The notes under the pieces were generated by a model, which saw only the letters and a list, made by a program, of their open reading frames with translations, was not told where the DNA came from and did not search any database. The position numbers and the translations under genes were made by a program. From the NCBI RefSeq assembly GCF_900105395.1, contig NZ_LT629775.1, positions 2,312,501 to 2,376,500 on the forward strand: a DNA stretch of 64,000 nucleotides, read 5' to 3'. Source of the stretch: Streptomyces sp. TLI_053 (GTDB taxonomy: Bacteria > Actinomycetota > Actinomycetes > Streptomycetales > Streptomycetaceae). Positions 31,711 through 41,100 of the stretch are shown piece after piece; position 1 is the first letter of the stretch, and each line of letters begins with the position of its first letter.

Positions 31711-32490
31711 TCAGACCGCCATCGCCAGCATCAGCGGCGCGGCGCGGGCGGCCAGCAGTTCGGCGGCCGCCTTCAGCCGGTGCGCGTCGCCGACCGGCAT
31801 CGAGGTGGCCAGGCAGCCGACCGTGCTGCCGGCGGTCACCGGGACGGCCGCGCAGACCGTGCCGACGGCGTACTCCTGGATGTCCAGCACCGGTACGGTG
31901 GCGGGCTGCCGCTCCAGCCGGTGCATCAACTGGTCGGCGTCGGTGACCGTCCTGGAGGTCAGCCGGGCGACCGGGTGGCGGGACAGGTGGTCCCGCCGGC
32001 CGTCGTGGTCGAGCTGGCCGAGCAGGCACTTGCCGATCGCGCTGGCGTGCGCGGTGGCCCGGAAGTCCACCCACTCCTGCACCGCCGGCGCCAGGTCGGA
32101 GGCCGAGACCGCCACCACCGACAACTCCCCGTCGTGATAACGGGAGAAGTACACCGCCGCGCCCAGTTCCTCGCGCAGCTCGTCGAGTTTGCGGTCCATC
32201 CGGGCGCGCACCAGCTGCTCGCGGTTGTGCTGGCCCAGCAGGGCGAAGGTGCCGCCGATCACCCAGCCGCCGTCCTGGCAGTCGAGATAGCCCTCCACCT
32301 CCAGGATCTCGGCGAGCCGGCGGACCGTCGGGAGGCCCAGCGAGGTCTCGCGGGCGAGGGTCACCAGGGTGGCGCCACCGGGGTGCCGGTCGACCGCCTC
32401 CAGCAGTCTGAGGGCGTGTCGCAGCGAGGTGAACGGACCGGGCGCTCCCTGCTCCGGTAGGGCGTGACGGCCCGGGGCTGGTGTCGACAT
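31711..32490 (-). CDS. IclR-family transcriptional regulator
   Basis: The 259-residue protein has an N-terminal winged helix (LRHALRLLEAVDRHPGGATL, then TSLGLPTVRRLAEILEVEGY) and an IclR effector domain (ATAHASAIGKCLLGQL, YAVGTVCAAVPVTAGSTVGC). IclR proteins repress or activate catabolic operons in response to small acids. It is not next to a divergent target; the closest candidate is the diiron/reductase operon just downstream. GGAAGGGG precedes the ATG at 32490. A second IclR regulator, linked to malate synthase, is at 51312. Confidence 0.88.
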   Translation of the reverse strand: MSTPAPGRHALPEQGAPGPFTSLRHALRLLEAVDRHPGGATLVTLARETSLGLPTVRRLAEILEVEGYLDCQDGGWVIGGTFALLGQHNREQLVRARMDRKLDELREELGAAVYFSRYHDGELSVVAVSASDLAPAVQEWVDFRATAHASAIGKCLLGQLDHDGRRDHLSRHPVARLTSRTVTDADQLMHRLERQPATVPVLDIQEYAVGTVCAAVPVTAGSTVGCLATSMPVGDAHRLKAAAELLAARAAPLMLAMAV

Positions 32491-32804
32491 GTCGTCCCCT
32501 TCCGATCTCCACCCGCCAGGTGACCCGCGGGTAGGGTCCACCCTATCCACCGCCCGCCGCCACCATCTCCCCCTCGTGGAATATTCGGGCGGACACGGTG
32601 AATCGCTTGACTGGCATATGCCCCGCCCTGCGCCCGTTCACGCCCGCGCGGCCCCGGAGCCCGCTGGAACCGGGGGAAGCGGGGCGGCCCCGGCGCGGAC
32701 CGGCGGGCACGCGCGACCGGGCCGTTCCCCCGACTGCCATCGGGGGAACGGCCCGGCCCGGAGGGACGGCCGGCGTGCGGGGCCGGCCGCCCGGGAACGG
32801 GGGG
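32491..32804. other. Intergenic region: IclR promoter side and catalase terminator
   Basis: Between the IclR start and the catalase stop. It contains the catalase terminator listed next and an AT-richer patch (about 32570-32625) where the IclR promoter probably lies. No gene is supported. Confidence 0.5.
32717..32756 (-). terminator. Catalase terminator
   Basis: Perfect 17-base arms (32717-32733 and 32740-32756) flank a CTGCCA loop, 48 bp after the catalase stop. Confidence 0.8.
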
Positions 32805-34265
32805 TCAGGACTCGTCGACGGCCCGCAGCTTCGCCACCGCGGCCTCCAGCCGGGTGCCGTACTCCTCGTCGGCCGCGTGGAAGTGGGCGAGGTTCTTCTC
32901 CACGATGTCGTCGCGGGTGACCTGGGCCAGCGCGCCGGCCAGGTTGGCGATCAGGCGGCCCTTCTCGCCCTGCGACATCAGCCGGTAGAGCTCCCCGGCC
33001 TGGAAGAAGTCGTCGTCCTTGGTGTGGGCCGGGGTGGTGTAGGTGCCCGTCCAGCCGGTCAGCTCGGTCGGCGCGGCGAGCGCCGCGTCGGTCTGCGCCG
33101 GGCCGTCGTAGGAGTTGGGCTCGTAGTTCCTGCCCCGCCCGGCCGGGTTGAGCGCGCCGAGGCCGTCGCGGCCGTAGTTGGCGGCCTCGGTGGCGCGGGG
33201 CGCGTTGACCGGCAGCTGGGTGTGGTTGACACCGAGGCGGTAGCGCTGGGCGTCGGCGTAGGCGAACAGCCGGCCCTGGAGCATCTTGTCCGGGGACGGG
33301 CCGATGCCGGGCACGAAGTTGTTCGGGGAGAACGCGGACTGCTCGACCTCGGCGAAGACGTTCTCCGGGTTGCGGTTGAGCACCAGGCGGCCGACCTTGA
33401 CCAGCGGGTAGTCGGCGTGCGGCCACACCTTGGTGAGGTCGAACGGGTTGAAGCGGTAGTCCGCCGCCTCGGCGACCGGCATCAGCTGCACGTAGAGCGT
33501 CCAGGTCGGGAACACCCCGCGCTCGATGGCCTGGTGGAGGTCGCGCTGGTGGCTGTCGGCGTCGCCGCCGACCGCCTCGGCGGCCTGCCCGGCGTCCAGC
33601 GAGCGGATGCCCTGGTTGGTCTTGAAGTGGTACTTCACCCAGAACGCCTCGCCCTGGGCGTTGACCCACTGGTAGGTGTGCGAGCCGTAGCCGTTCATGT
33701 GCCGGTAGGAGGCGGGGATGCCCCGGTCGCCGAACAGCCAGGTGATCTGGTGCGTCGAGGCCGGCGAGTGCGCCCAGAAGTCCCAGACGTTGTCGGCCTC
33801 CTGGACACCGGTGAACGGGTCGCGCTTCTGCGAGTGGATGAAGTCCGGGAACTTCAGCGGGTCCTTGATGAAGAAGACCGGGGTGTTGTTGCCGACGAGG
33901 TCGTAGTTCCCCTCCTCGGTGTAGAACTTGACCGCGAAGCCGCGCGGGTCGCGGACGGCGTCGTTGGAGCCCAGGTTGCCCGCGACGGTGGAGAAGCGCA
34001 GGAACAGCTCGGTGCGCTTGCCGACCTCGCCGAGGAACGCGGCACGGGTGTACTGCGACACCTCGTCGGTGACCTCGAAGTAGCCGTACGCGGCGGAGCC
34101 CCGGGCGTGCACGACGCGCTCCGGGATGCGCTCGCGGTTGAACCGGGCGAGCTTCTCCAGCAGCTGCTGGTCCTGGATCAGCAGCGGGCCGTACGCGCCG
34201 GCCGAGGCCGAGTTCTGGTTGTCGGCGACCGGGGCGCCGGACTCCGTGGTCAGGATCTTGGGCAT
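32805..34265 (-). CDS. katA: Monofunctional haem catalase (clade 3 type)
   Basis: The 486-residue enzyme breaks down H2O2. Catalytic His53 is in [14 protein letters not shown]; the distal Asn is in VGNNTPVFF; the haem-ligand Tyr is in [33 protein letters not shown] is a family signature. Length is that of small-subunit catalases. It lies 138 bp downstream of allantoicase on the same strand, which suggests a link to H2O2 from urate oxidase, though Streptomyces also uses catalases in general stress. GAAGGA precedes the ATG. Confidence 0.95.
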   Translation of the reverse strand: MPKILTTESGAPVADNQNSASAGAYGPLLIQDQQLLEKLARFNRERIPERVVHARGSAAYGYFEVTDEVSQYTRAAFLGEVGKRTELFLRFSTVAGNLGSNDAVRDPRGFAVKFYTEEGNYDLVGNNTPVFFIKDPLKFPDFIHSQKRDPFTGVQEADNVWDFWAHSPASTHQITWLFGDRGIPASYRHMNGYGSHTYQWVNAQGEAFWVKYHFKTNQGIRSLDAGQAAEAVGGDADSHQRDLHQAIERGVFPTWTLYVQLMPVAEAADYRFNPFDLTKVWPHADYPLVKVGRLVLNRNPENVFAEVEQSAFSPNNFVPGIGPSPDKMLQGRLFAYADAQRYRLGVNHTQLPVNAPRATEAANYGRDGLGALNPAGRGRNYEPNSYDGPAQTDAALAAPTELTGWTGTYTTPAHTKDDDFFQAGELYRLMSQGEKGRLIANLAGALAQVTRDDIVEKNLAHFHAADEEYGTRLEAAVAKLRAVDES

Positions 34266-34403
34266 GACGGGTCCTTCGGTGTCGATAAGGGTCTTGCGCG
34301 GAGAGGGGTGTGACGTGGCATCAGGACCGGCGCGGCGCGGCCGCCGGAGCCGGTGCCCGGCGCCGGCCGGCCCGGCTGCTCGGCTGCCCGGACGCTCGGA
34401 TGC

Positions 34404-35717
34404 TCAGATGCCGAGCAGTCGCCAGGCGGCCGAGCGGCGGCGGGAGGAGTGCTCGCCGTCGGGCCCGTCGGACGGGCTGAGCCCGGCGACGGCGGCCCGG
34501 GCCGCGACCGGTCCGCCGAGCGGACGGGCGGCGGTGAGTTCGGCGGCCTCGGCGGCGGTCAGACCGGCCTCGGTGAGCGCCGCCGCGGCCTCCGCGGCCG
34601 GGACGGCGTCGAACCAGCGCAGGGCGAGGGCGGCGCGGCCCGCCTCGGTGAGGCGGCCGGTGACCCGCAGGCGGGCGAGGCCGCCGTCCGGGTGGACGTC
34701 GATCCGCACATGGGTCACCGGGCGGCCCGGGGCGAGCCGCAGCCGGTGCCGGGTGTCGGGCTGGAGGCGGGTGCGCGGCAGCAGGGGGAACCAGCCGTCC
34801 GCGTCGGACGCCGGGTCCCCGCCGGCGGAGGCGTCGTAACCGGCCAGGTCGGCCCAGCCGGGGGCATTGGCGACGAAGTGGGTGGTGTCCACCTCGACCG
34901 CCAGGGCCTCACCGCCCCCGGCCAGGGCGATCCGCACCCAGTCGTTGGCCTTGTCGCGCCGACGCCGGGTCTCCCAGCCCTCGCCCATGACGGAGGCGCG
35001 GCCGGGAGCGTTCAGGTTGTGCGGGGAGGAGTAGAAGCGGTCGGACGCGGCCTCGGCGACACCGCCGTGCTCCTGGGCCGCCAGGTCGAAGGTGAGGCCG
35101 TCCAGTTCGCGCGGGTCGGGCAGCACCTCGCCGTGCACGCGGAGCCGGGCCACCCCGCCGTCGGGGAAGATGTTGAGCCGGACGTGGGTGAACCGGGCCG
35201 CCGAGTCGACCGGGAACGCGTGGGCGGTGTCGCCCCGCAGCGGGGTGCGCGGCAGGACCTCCACCCACTCGGCCGCGGCGACCTCGGCCGGCGAGGGGTG
35301 ACCGGGTATCGAGGCGGCCTCGACCGAGGCGCTCTCCGGGTAGTTGCCGGTGAAGTGCGCGGTGTCGACGACCAGTCCGCGGATCACCCCGGCGGCGCCG
35401 AGCCGGACCACCGCCCAGTCGTGGTCCTCGTCGGTGGGGTGCGGCTGCCCGGCGCTCGCGCCGCGGCGGCGGCGGGACTCCCAGCCGTCCATGATCTGGC
35501 CCTTGTGGCCGAAGGTGTGCGGACGGAACTCGGCGGGCGCGGCGACCAGCAGGTTCTCGGCGTCCGCGAAGGTGTCCTCGTTGGTGGCGACGACACCGGC
35601 GCCGAGGGCGCGGGAGGCGAGGTTCACCAGCTCGGTGAACGGCGCGCGGGCGGGGGCGTCGGCCCCGCCAGGAGTACCGGCGGTGGCGGGAGCGCTCTGG
35701 GCGGGGACCGTGGTCAC
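34404..35717 (-). CDS. alc: Allantoicase
   Basis: The 437-residue enzyme hydrolyses allantoate to ureidoglycolate and urea. Two repeated allantoicase beta-sandwich domains are visible: [16 protein letters not shown] ... HDWAVVRLG ... [19 protein letters not shown], and again [14 protein letters not shown] ... DWVRIALAG ... [13 protein letters not shown]. The usual length is about 340-370, and the extra C-terminal 60 residues ([20 protein letters not shown] onwards, with AARP) look like the first helices of an OHCU decarboxylase. The GTG start overlaps the allantoinase stop (GTGA), so the two steps are co-translated. Confidence 0.93.
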   Translation of the reverse strand: MTTVPAQSAPATAGTPGGADAPARAPFTELVNLASRALGAGVVATNEDTFADAENLLVAAPAEFRPHTFGHKGQIMDGWESRRRRGASAGQPHPTDEDHDWAVVRLGAAGVIRGLVVDTAHFTGNYPESASVEAASIPGHPSPAEVAAAEWVEVLPRTPLRGDTAHAFPVDSAARFTHVRLNIFPDGGVARLRVHGEVLPDPRELDGLTFDLAAQEHGGVAEAASDRFYSSPHNLNAPGRASVMGEGWETRRRRDKANDWVRIALAGGGEALAVEVDTTHFVANAPGWADLAGYDASAGGDPASDADGWFPLLPRTRLQPDTRHRLRLAPGRPVTHVRIDVHPDGGLARLRVTGRLTEAGRAALALRWFDAVPAAEAAAALTEAGLTAAEAAELTAARPLGGPVAARAAVAGLSPSDGPDGEHSSRRRSAAWRLLGI

Positions 35718-37090
35718 TGGATCTCCTCGGACGGGGTGCTGGGGCGGGTGAGCTGGACGCCGAACGGTTCGCCGCCCGGGTCGACGACCCGGCCGCGCAG
35801 CCAGGTCGTGCGCACGGCGCCGGCGAGCGTGCGGCCCGCGTACGGGGTGACGGGGTTGCGGTGGTGCAACTCGGCGGCGTGGACCGCGAAGTCGGCGTCG
35901 GGGTCGAAGGCCACCAGGTCGGCGTCGTGGCCGACCGCGATGGCGCCCTTGCGCCCGTCGAGGCCGACCAGCCGGGCCGGTCCGGCCGACATCCAGCCGA
36001 CCACCTCGGCCAGGGTGCGGCCGCGCCGCCGGGCCTCGGTCCAGACCGCCGGCAGGCCGAGCTGGAGGGAGGCTATGCCGCCCCAGGCGGCCGCGAAGTC
36101 GCCGCTGCCGCCGTGCTCGGGCAGCAGCTTGAGGTCCGGGGTGGAGGGCGAGTGGTCGGACACGACGGCGATGAACTCCCCTGCCGCCAGGGCCTCCCAG
36201 AGCGCGTCGCGGTTGGCCTCGTCGCGGATCGGCGGGCAGCACTTGAAAGCGGTCCCGCCGTCCGGTATCCGCTCGGCGGCGAGGGTCAGGTAGTGCGGGC
36301 AGGTCTCGGCCGTGACCTGGACACCGTCCGCCCTGGCCCGGCGCAGCAGCGGCAGGACGGCCGCCGAGGACACGTGCAGGACGTGCACCCGGGCGCCGGT
36401 GCGGCGGGCCGCGTCCAGCAGTCGGGCGACGGCGGCGGTCTCCGCGCCGTCGGGGCGGGAGGCGAGGAAGTCCCGGTAGTGGACGCCGGGCTGCTGGGGC
36501 GCGGCGGCCAGGACGGCCGGGTCCTCGGCGTGGATGATGGCGAGCGCCCCGATCCGGGCCTGCTCGGCCAGCGCCGCTTCCAGTCCGGCCGCTTCGAGGT
36601 GCGGGAACTCGTCGACGCCGCTGGGCGCCAGGAAGGACTTGAAGCCGAACACGCCCGCCCGGTGCAGGGGTTCGAGGTCGGCGAGGTTGTCGGGGACGGC
36701 GCCGCCCCAGAAGCCGAGGTCGACCCAGGCCTGGCCCTCGGCGGTGCTGCGCTTGGCCTCGAGCCCGGCGGGGGTGGTGGTGGGGGGCACCGAGTTGAGC
36801 GGCATGTCGACGATCGTGGTGACACCGCCGGCGGCGGCGGCCCGGGTGGCGGTGGCGAAGCCCTCCCACTCGGTGCGGCCGGGTTCGTTGACGTGCACGT
36901 GGGTGTCGACCAGGCCGGGGAGCAGGGCGGTGTCGCCGAGGTCGGTCACCCGGTGGCCGTCGGCCGGGAGGGTGCCGTGGGGGGCGATCCGCTCGATCTT
37001 CCCGTCCCGGACCAGCACGTCCGCGGGGCGCTCGCCGTCCGGCAGGACCACCCGGCGGGAGCGGATCACCTCGGTCTCGCTGATGGGCAT
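35714..37090 (-). CDS. allB: Allantoinase
   Basis: The 458-residue amidohydrolase opens the allantoin ring to allantoate. Metal-site residues are HVH (64-66 in [11 protein letters not shown]), the carbamylated Lys151 ([10 protein letters not shown]), His187 (IIHAEDP), His239 (LHVSSA) and Asp in [14 protein letters not shown] chose the ATG at 37090 because GGAGG precedes it; a longer frame upstream covers its own promoter. Promoter elements with a TCAACA half-operator lie at 37156-37185. It pairs with allantoicase in one transcript, possibly continuing to catalase. Confidence 0.95.
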   Translation of the reverse strand: MPISETEVIRSRRVVLPDGERPADVLVRDGKIERIAPHGTLPADGHRVTDLGDTALLPGLVDTHVHVNEPGRTEWEGFATATRAAAAGGVTTIVDMPLNSVPPTTTPAGLEAKRSTAEGQAWVDLGFWGGAVPDNLADLEPLHRAGVFGFKSFLAPSGVDEFPHLEAAGLEAALAEQARIGALAIIHAEDPAVLAAAPQQPGVHYRDFLASRPDGAETAAVARLLDAARRTGARVHVLHVSSAAVLPLLRRARADGVQVTAETCPHYLTLAAERIPDGGTAFKCCPPIRDEANRDALWEALAAGEFIAVVSDHSPSTPDLKLLPEHGGSGDFAAAWGGIASLQLGLPAVWTEARRRGRTLAEVVGWMSAGPARLVGLDGRKGAIAVGHDADLVAFDPDADFAVHAAELHHRNPVTPYAGRTLAGAVRTTWLRGRVVDPGGEPFGVQLTRPSTPSEEIQ

Positions 37091-37155
37091 GGGGAACCTC
37101 CGAAGCCTGATGAGGGGATGGCTGGTACGAGTGGGTGCGCCGAAGGATGGCCCGG

Positions 37156-37185
37156 AGCCTAGGCCCGCCTTCAACAAAACGTCAA
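37156..37185 (-). promoter_or_regulatory. allB promoter with an operator half site
   Basis: Read on the minus strand, TTGACG (37185-37180) and TAGGCT (37161-37156) are separated by 18 bp, a good sigma-70-type pair. TGTTGA (37176-37171) sits in the spacer and matches one half of the TCAACA-N3-TGTTGA motif seen at other purine genes; the other half is poorly kept. Confidence 0.6.
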
Positions 37186-37235
37186 TGGAGGAAACTACGA
37201 GCGGACGGCGGTACGGGCCCGCGACCGGCGCCGGC

Positions 37236-38378
37236 TCAGCGGCGCAGGAAGTCGGCGGCGAGCCGCTCGCCCGCGACCTCGGCCAGCTCTCCGGCCCTGG
37301 TCATGCCCTCGCCCGGGGTCTCGCCCAACTCGCTGAGCGCGTAGGCCGCGACGAAGCCGGCGGACCGCCACTCCCGTTCCGACAGCTCCACCCGCCCCGC
37401 GACGGCGGCCACCCGAACCCCCGCCCGGGCAGCCGCCGCGGCGACGCCGGCGGGGGCCTTGCCGTGGAGCGTCTGCGCGTCCAGGCAGCCCTCGCCGGTG
37501 ACGACGAGGCGTGCCCCACGCACCGCCCCGTCGAAACCCAGCAGGTCGAGCAGCAGCTCGATGCCGGGTCGCATGGTGGCGCCGAGCACGGCCAGCGCGG
37601 CGAAGCCGACCCCGCCCGCGGCCCCGGCGCCGGGGGCCTCCCGGACGTCGCGGCCGACGGTGGCGGCGACCAGGTCGGCGAACCGGGTCAGACCTTCCTC
37701 CAGGACCAGCAGGTCCTCGGCGTCCGCGCCCTTCTGCGGGCCGTAGACGGCGGCGGCTCCGCGCGGACCGAGCAGCGGGTTGTCCACGTCGCAGGCGACG
37801 ACCACCTCGACGCCCTCCATGGTGCGGGCCGAGGTGCCGAGGTCGATCCGGGCCAGCCGGCGCAGCGAGGCGCCGCCGGGCGGGAGCTCGGCGCCGTCGG
37901 CGTCGAGCAGCGAGACCCCGAGCGCCTGGAGCATGCCCGCCCCGCCGTCGGTGCCGGCGCTGCCGCCGAGGCCGAGCACGATCCGCCGGGCCCCCTGGGC
38001 GACCGCCCTCGCGATCAGCTGGCCGACGCCGTAGGAGCCGGCCGCGAGCGGGGCGGTCCGCCCGCCGGGGAGCCGGGCCAGCCCGGAGGCCTGCGCCAGC
38101 TCGACCACGGCGGTGGTGCCCCGCACGGCGAGCGCGGCGTCCACCGGCAGACCGGTGGGGCCGGCCACCTTGGCGGCGACCCGGGTGAAACCGGCCGCGA
38201 GGGCTGCGGCCAGGGTGCCTTCGCCCCCGTCCGCGACGGGCAGTTCGCGCACCTCGGTGCCGGGCGCGGCGCGGCGGATGCCGGCGGCGATCCGGGCGGC
38301 GGCCTGGGCACCTTCGAGGGTGCCCTTGAACTTGTCGGGAGCTACGACCACATGGCCCTGGTGGGGGGTGGCGGGCAT
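37236..38378 (-). CDS. glxK: Glycerate kinase (GlxK/GarK family)
   Basis: The 380-residue kinase phosphorylates glycerate (usually to 2-phosphoglycerate) as the last step from glyoxylate. The family motif [18 protein letters not shown] is at the N-terminus; [36 protein letters not shown] and [17 protein letters not shown] follow. The ATG at 38378 starts right before this motif; a longer frame runs into the structured leader. Same strand as, and downstream of, the tartronate semialdehyde reductase gene but separated by 405 bp of hairpin-rich sequence. Confidence 0.93.
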   Translation of the reverse strand: MPATPHQGHVVVAPDKFKGTLEGAQAAARIAAGIRRAAPGTEVRELPVADGGEGTLAAALAAGFTRVAAKVAGPTGLPVDAALAVRGTTAVVELAQASGLARLPGGRTAPLAAGSYGVGQLIARAVAQGARRIVLGLGGSAGTDGGAGMLQALGVSLLDADGAELPPGGASLRRLARIDLGTSARTMEGVEVVVACDVDNPLLGPRGAAAVYGPQKGADAEDLLVLEEGLTRFADLVAATVGRDVREAPGAGAAGGVGFAALAVLGATMRPGIELLLDLLGFDGAVRGARLVVTGEGCLDAQTLHGKAPAGVAAAAARAGVRVAAVAGRVELSEREWRSAGFVAAYALSELGETPGEGMTRAGELAEVAGERLAADFLRR

Positions 38379-38783
38379 GGCGTGGGCCTCACTTCCGGGC
38401 TGGTCTGGCAGATGGTTCGTCAAGCATGGGCCCGGGCGGCCCGGGAGCGGCTCCCTCCCCGCCGTTCCCCTCGCCCGCTTCCGACGTACGAGGGGCTCCC
38501 CTCGGTGAGGGAGGGAGCCGGTGCGACGCGCCGGGTGCACGACCGAAGTGCCCCGTGAGGGTGGGCGCGTCGCAGCCTGGTCGATCGACGGGCGGGCGGA
38601 TGAGCCCCGGCCCGCCCGCCGATCGGGTCTGGAGTCGGCCGGCGGCCGACGGACGACGTCGGCCGACGGCCGCCGGTCGGCCTCCCGGTGGCGCGGGCAC
38701 GACCGGACAGGTACACGCCACCGGGAGGAGCTTCGGGGGCCGGCCGGGTGTTTCCACCCCGCCGGCCGGCGAGGCCGGAGGTG
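38379..38783 (-). other. Hairpin-rich intergenic region upstream of glycerate kinase
   Basis: Between the reductase stop and the kinase start on one strand. Nested repeats include 12-base arms at 38448-38459 and 38509-38520 enclosing a CGAGGGG hairpin (38489-38504), a second pair of CGACGCGCC/GGCGCGTCG-type arms around 38523-38572, GGCCGAC repeats near 38637-38680, and 13-base arms at 38681-38693 and 38716-38728. It could be a structured leader RNA, stacked terminators, or both. No protein gene is supported. Confidence 0.55.
38739..38766 (-). terminator. Probable terminator after the tartronate semialdehyde reductase gene
   Basis: Arms of 12 bases (38739-38750 and 38755-38766) match at 11 positions around TTTC, 17 bp after the reductase stop. 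Confidence 0.65.
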
Positions 38784-39671
38784 CTACTTCACCTCGCGGC
38801 CGGAGAGCCGCTCGACGCCGCGCAGCAGCGCCGAGTGGTCGAGGGAGCCGTCGCCGTTGGCGCGGGCGGAGGCGACCAGCTGGGCGACGACCGCGCCGAC
38901 CGGCAGCGCCGCACCGACGGCCCGGGCGGCGTCGGTGACGATGCCCATGTCCTTGTGGTGCAGGTCGATCCGGAAACCGGGGGCGAACTCGCGGTCCAGC
39001 ATGTTGGCCTTCTTGCGGTTCAGCACCGTCGAGCCGGCCAGGCCGCCGCCGAGCACGTCCAGCGCGGCCGCGAGGTCCACACCCGCGTTCTCCAGGAAGA
39101 CCACGGCCTCGGCCAGCACCTGGATGTTGACCGCGACGATCAGCTGGTTGGCGGCCTTGACGGTCTGGCCGGCGCCGGCCGGGCCGACGTGGACCACGGT
39201 GGTGCCGAGCGCGGCGAACAGCGGCTCGGCCTCGGCGAAGTCCTCGGCGGCGCCACCGACCATGATCGACAGCACGGCCTCGACCGCGCCCGCCTCACCG
39301 CCGGACACCGGGGCGTCCAGGGCCCGGACGCCCTTCTCCTTCGCGGCGGCCTCGACCTTGATCGAGGTCTGCGGGGTGATGCTCGACATGTCGATGAGGA
39401 GGGTGCCCGGGCGGGCGTTCTCCAGGACACCGCCCTCGCCCAGCACGACCTGCTCGACGTGCGGGTCGGCCGGGACCATGGTGATCACGACCTCGGCGTC
39501 CTTCACCGCGTCGGCGATGCTGGTGGCGCCGTGGCCGCCGGCCGCGACCAGGGCGTCGATCTGCGGCTGGGTGAGGTTGTAGCCGGTGACGTGGTGGCCG
39601 GCCCGGACCAGGTTGGCCGCCATCGGGCTGCCCATGATGCCGAGGCCGATGAAGGCGATCTTGCGGCTCAT
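38784..39671 (-). CDS. glxR: 2-hydroxy-3-oxopropionate (tartronate semialdehyde) reductase
   Basis: The 295-residue beta-hydroxyacid dehydrogenase reduces tartronate semialdehyde to glycerate with NAD(P)H. Motifs are IAFIGLGIMGSPMAANL (Rossmann loop), the substrate loop DAPVSGGEAGA, the catalytic Lys in GAGQTVKAANQLIVA, and KDMGIVTDAARA at the C-terminus. GlxR/GarR and related 3-hydroxyisobutyrate dehydrogenases are hard to separate by sequence; the neighbouring isomerase and glycerate kinase decide the call. GAAGGA precedes the ATG. Confidence 0.92.
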   Translation of the reverse strand: MSRKIAFIGLGIMGSPMAANLVRAGHHVTGYNLTQPQIDALVAAGGHGATSIADAVKDAEVVITMVPADPHVEQVVLGEGGVLENARPGTLLIDMSSITPQTSIKVEAAAKEKGVRALDAPVSGGEAGAVEAVLSIMVGGAAEDFAEAEPLFAALGTTVVHVGPAGAGQTVKAANQLIVAVNIQVLAEAVVFLENAGVDLAAALDVLGGGLAGSTVLNRKKANMLDREFAPGFRIDLHHKDMGIVTDAARAVGAALPVGAVVAQLVASARANGDGSLDHSALLRGVERLSGREVK

Positions 39672-39754
39672 CGCGTCGTTCCTTCTGTTGCGTGCGTGCG
39701 GGGTGCGCCCGCGGGGTGCGGGTGCGCGGAGAGGAGCAGGGGGGAGGGAGAGGA

Positions 39755-40612
39755 TCAGAGCGCCGCCGCGCGGTGCTCCCGCGCGAGCCACTCGAAACTG
39801 TCGGCGCTGACGCCGGTGGACGGCCGGTACTCCAGGCCGATCCGGCCGGTGTAGCCGGCGGCGGTGAGGCGGGCGAAGAGGTCCTCGAAGTCGAGCCCGC
39901 CGGTGCCCGGCTCGTTGCGGGCGGGGGTGTCGGCGATCTGCACGTGGCCGATCCGGTCGGCGTAGGTGTCGATGACCGCGGCGAGGTCCTCGCCGTTGCG
40001 GGCCAGGTGGTAGAGGTCGCAGAGGAACTTCGCGTTGCCCAGGCCGGTGGCGGCGTTGACCTTGTCCACCACCTCGACCGCGGCGGCGGCGGAGACCAGC
40101 GGGTAGTCCGGGGACTCCGGCCGGTTCAGCGCCTCGACCAGCAGGATCGCGCCGATCCCGTGGGCGGCCCGGGCGGCGAGCACGAGGTTCTCCAGCGCCA
40201 GCGCGTCCTGCTCCGCCGGGTCGACGCCCTCGACGCGGTTGCCGTAGAGGGCGTTCAGCGCCGGAGTGCCGAGCGAGGCGGCGAGCGCGGCGGCGACCGG
40301 GACGTTGGCCCGGAAGCGGTCGCGCTCCGAGGGCAGCGAGACGGTGCCCCGGGCGCCCCGGGTCAGGTCGTCGAGGAAGTTGAGACCGGTGAGGTGGACG
40401 CCGGCGTCGGTGAAGGCCTTGCGCAGCGCGTCGAGTTCGGCCCCGGACGGGTCGTGCTCCTCGCCGAACGGCCACCACAGCTCGGCGGCGGTGAAGCCGG
40501 CGGCGGCGGCCGCGGCCGGGCGCTCCAGCAGCGGGAGCTCGCCGAACAGGATCGACAGGTTGACCGTGAAGCTGTGCCGGGCGGCGGCGCTCGGTTCGGC
40601 GGCCACGTCCAT
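39755..40612 (-). CDS. hyi: Hydroxypyruvate isomerase
   Basis: The 285-residue TIM-barrel enzyme interconverts hydroxypyruvate and tartronate semialdehyde. N-terminal VNLSILFGELPLLERPAAAA and AAELWWPFGEEHD are family hallmarks; the metal ligands lie in LVEALNRPESPDY (Glu), KFLCDLYHLARNGEDL (Asp, His), HVQIADTPARNEPGTG (His/Gln) and IGLEYRPST (Glu). It is first in a set with glxR (83 bp gap) and glxK. The ATG at 40612 is preceded by a purine stretch rather than a strong Shine-Dalgarno. Its promoter holds both recurring operator motifs. Confidence 0.92.
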   Translation of the reverse strand: MDVAAEPSAAARHSFTVNLSILFGELPLLERPAAAAAAGFTAAELWWPFGEEHDPSGAELDALRKAFTDAGVHLTGLNFLDDLTRGARGTVSLPSERDRFRANVPVAAALAASLGTPALNALYGNRVEGVDPAEQDALALENLVLAARAAHGIGAILLVEALNRPESPDYPLVSAAAAVEVVDKVNAATGLGNAKFLCDLYHLARNGEDLAAVIDTYADRIGHVQIADTPARNEPGTGGLDFEDLFARLTAAGYTGRIGLEYRPSTGVSADSFEWLAREHRAAAL

Positions 40613-40644
40613 CACCTCGTAATCTCTCTTCCGACATCCGCAAC

Positions 40645-40731
40645 TTCCACGATCCGGAAGAGGGATTCTGTCTGGTGGAAGCATGTCCGGGGCATCGAGC
40701 GACTGTCAAGGCATCTGCAACAAATTGTTGA
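40645..40731 (-). promoter_or_regulatory. hyi promoter with two types of operator-like motif
   Basis: On the minus strand, TTGACA (40709-40704) and CATGCT (40685-40680) are 18 bp apart. Just downstream lie two 15-bp boxes in opposite orientation, TTCCACGATCCGGAA (40645-40659) and TTCTGTCTGGTGGAA (40666-40680), 21 bp apart start to start. Upstream of -35 is GCAACA-AAT-TGTTGA (40717-40731), one base off a perfect TCAACA-N3-TGTTGA. Confidence 0.65.
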
Positions 40732-40794
40732 AGTGCCGGGCCCGCAGGCCGGCCCTCCCGGACCGGCCCTCCGCGACCGGCCCACCGCCGCCCG

Positions 40795-40816
40795 CCCGCT
40801 CGCTAGAGTGAGCGGG
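40795..40816 (+). promoter_or_regulatory. Palindrome around the -10 of a probable leaderless gene
   Basis: CCCGCTC (40795-40801) pairs with GAGCGGG (40810-40816), and the -10-like TAGAGT (40804-40809) lies in the loop. The transcript would start at or next to the GTG at 40816. No matching -35 is evident, so an activator may be needed. Confidence 0.4.
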
Positions 40817-41100
40817 TGCGATTGATGGTGGAGTTCACGACAGAACCGTTCGAACTGGACACGTTCCCGCCGCACGCCGTGGCGGCCCGCAAGGTCGTCG
40901 ACGAGGCGGGCCTCGACGTCGCGGTGGGCCCGTTCGGCACCGGCGCCGAGGGCGAGGCGGACCAGGTCCTGGCCGCCGTGTCCAAGCTGCTCCGGGAGAG
41001 CCTGGACGCCGGCGCGACCCGGATCTCGGTCCAGGTCAGCGTCCTCGCCGAGGGCGGGGCCCGGGACGGGAGCGCGGTCGGGGAGGGCGGTACGCCGTGA
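40816..41100 (+). CDS. Small protein resembling the thiamine-binding / MTH1187 (DUF77) family
   Basis: The 94-residue protein reads RLMVEFTTEPFELD at the start, then VGPFGTGAEGEADQVLAAVS, a helix, and GATRISVQVSV. This pattern fits the small ferredoxin-like DUF77 fold, whose members bind thiamine-like molecules or act as small-ligand sensors; assignment is by pattern only. The GTG at 40816 fits a leaderless transcript; an ATG three codons later is the alternative. Its stop overlaps the GTG of the HTH gene (GTGA), so the two are made together, suggesting that this protein senses a ligand for the regulator or modifies its action. Confidence 0.65.
   Translation: MRLMVEFTTEPFELDTFPPHAVAARKVVDEAGLDVAVGPFGTGAEGEADQVLAAVSKLLRESLDAGATRISVQVSVLAEGGARDGSAVGEGGTP

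Noticed and set aside
34404..36869. Continuous minus frame of 821 codons suggesting an allantoinase-allantoicase fusion
   Set aside because: The upper part is a non-coding frame of the allantoinase gene; the real allantoicase starts at the GTG at 35717, overlapping the allantoinase stop.
38379..38783. Known riboswitch class upstream of glycerate kinase
   Set aside because: The hairpins do not match a riboswitch class I can recognise; kept as an unexplained structured region instead.
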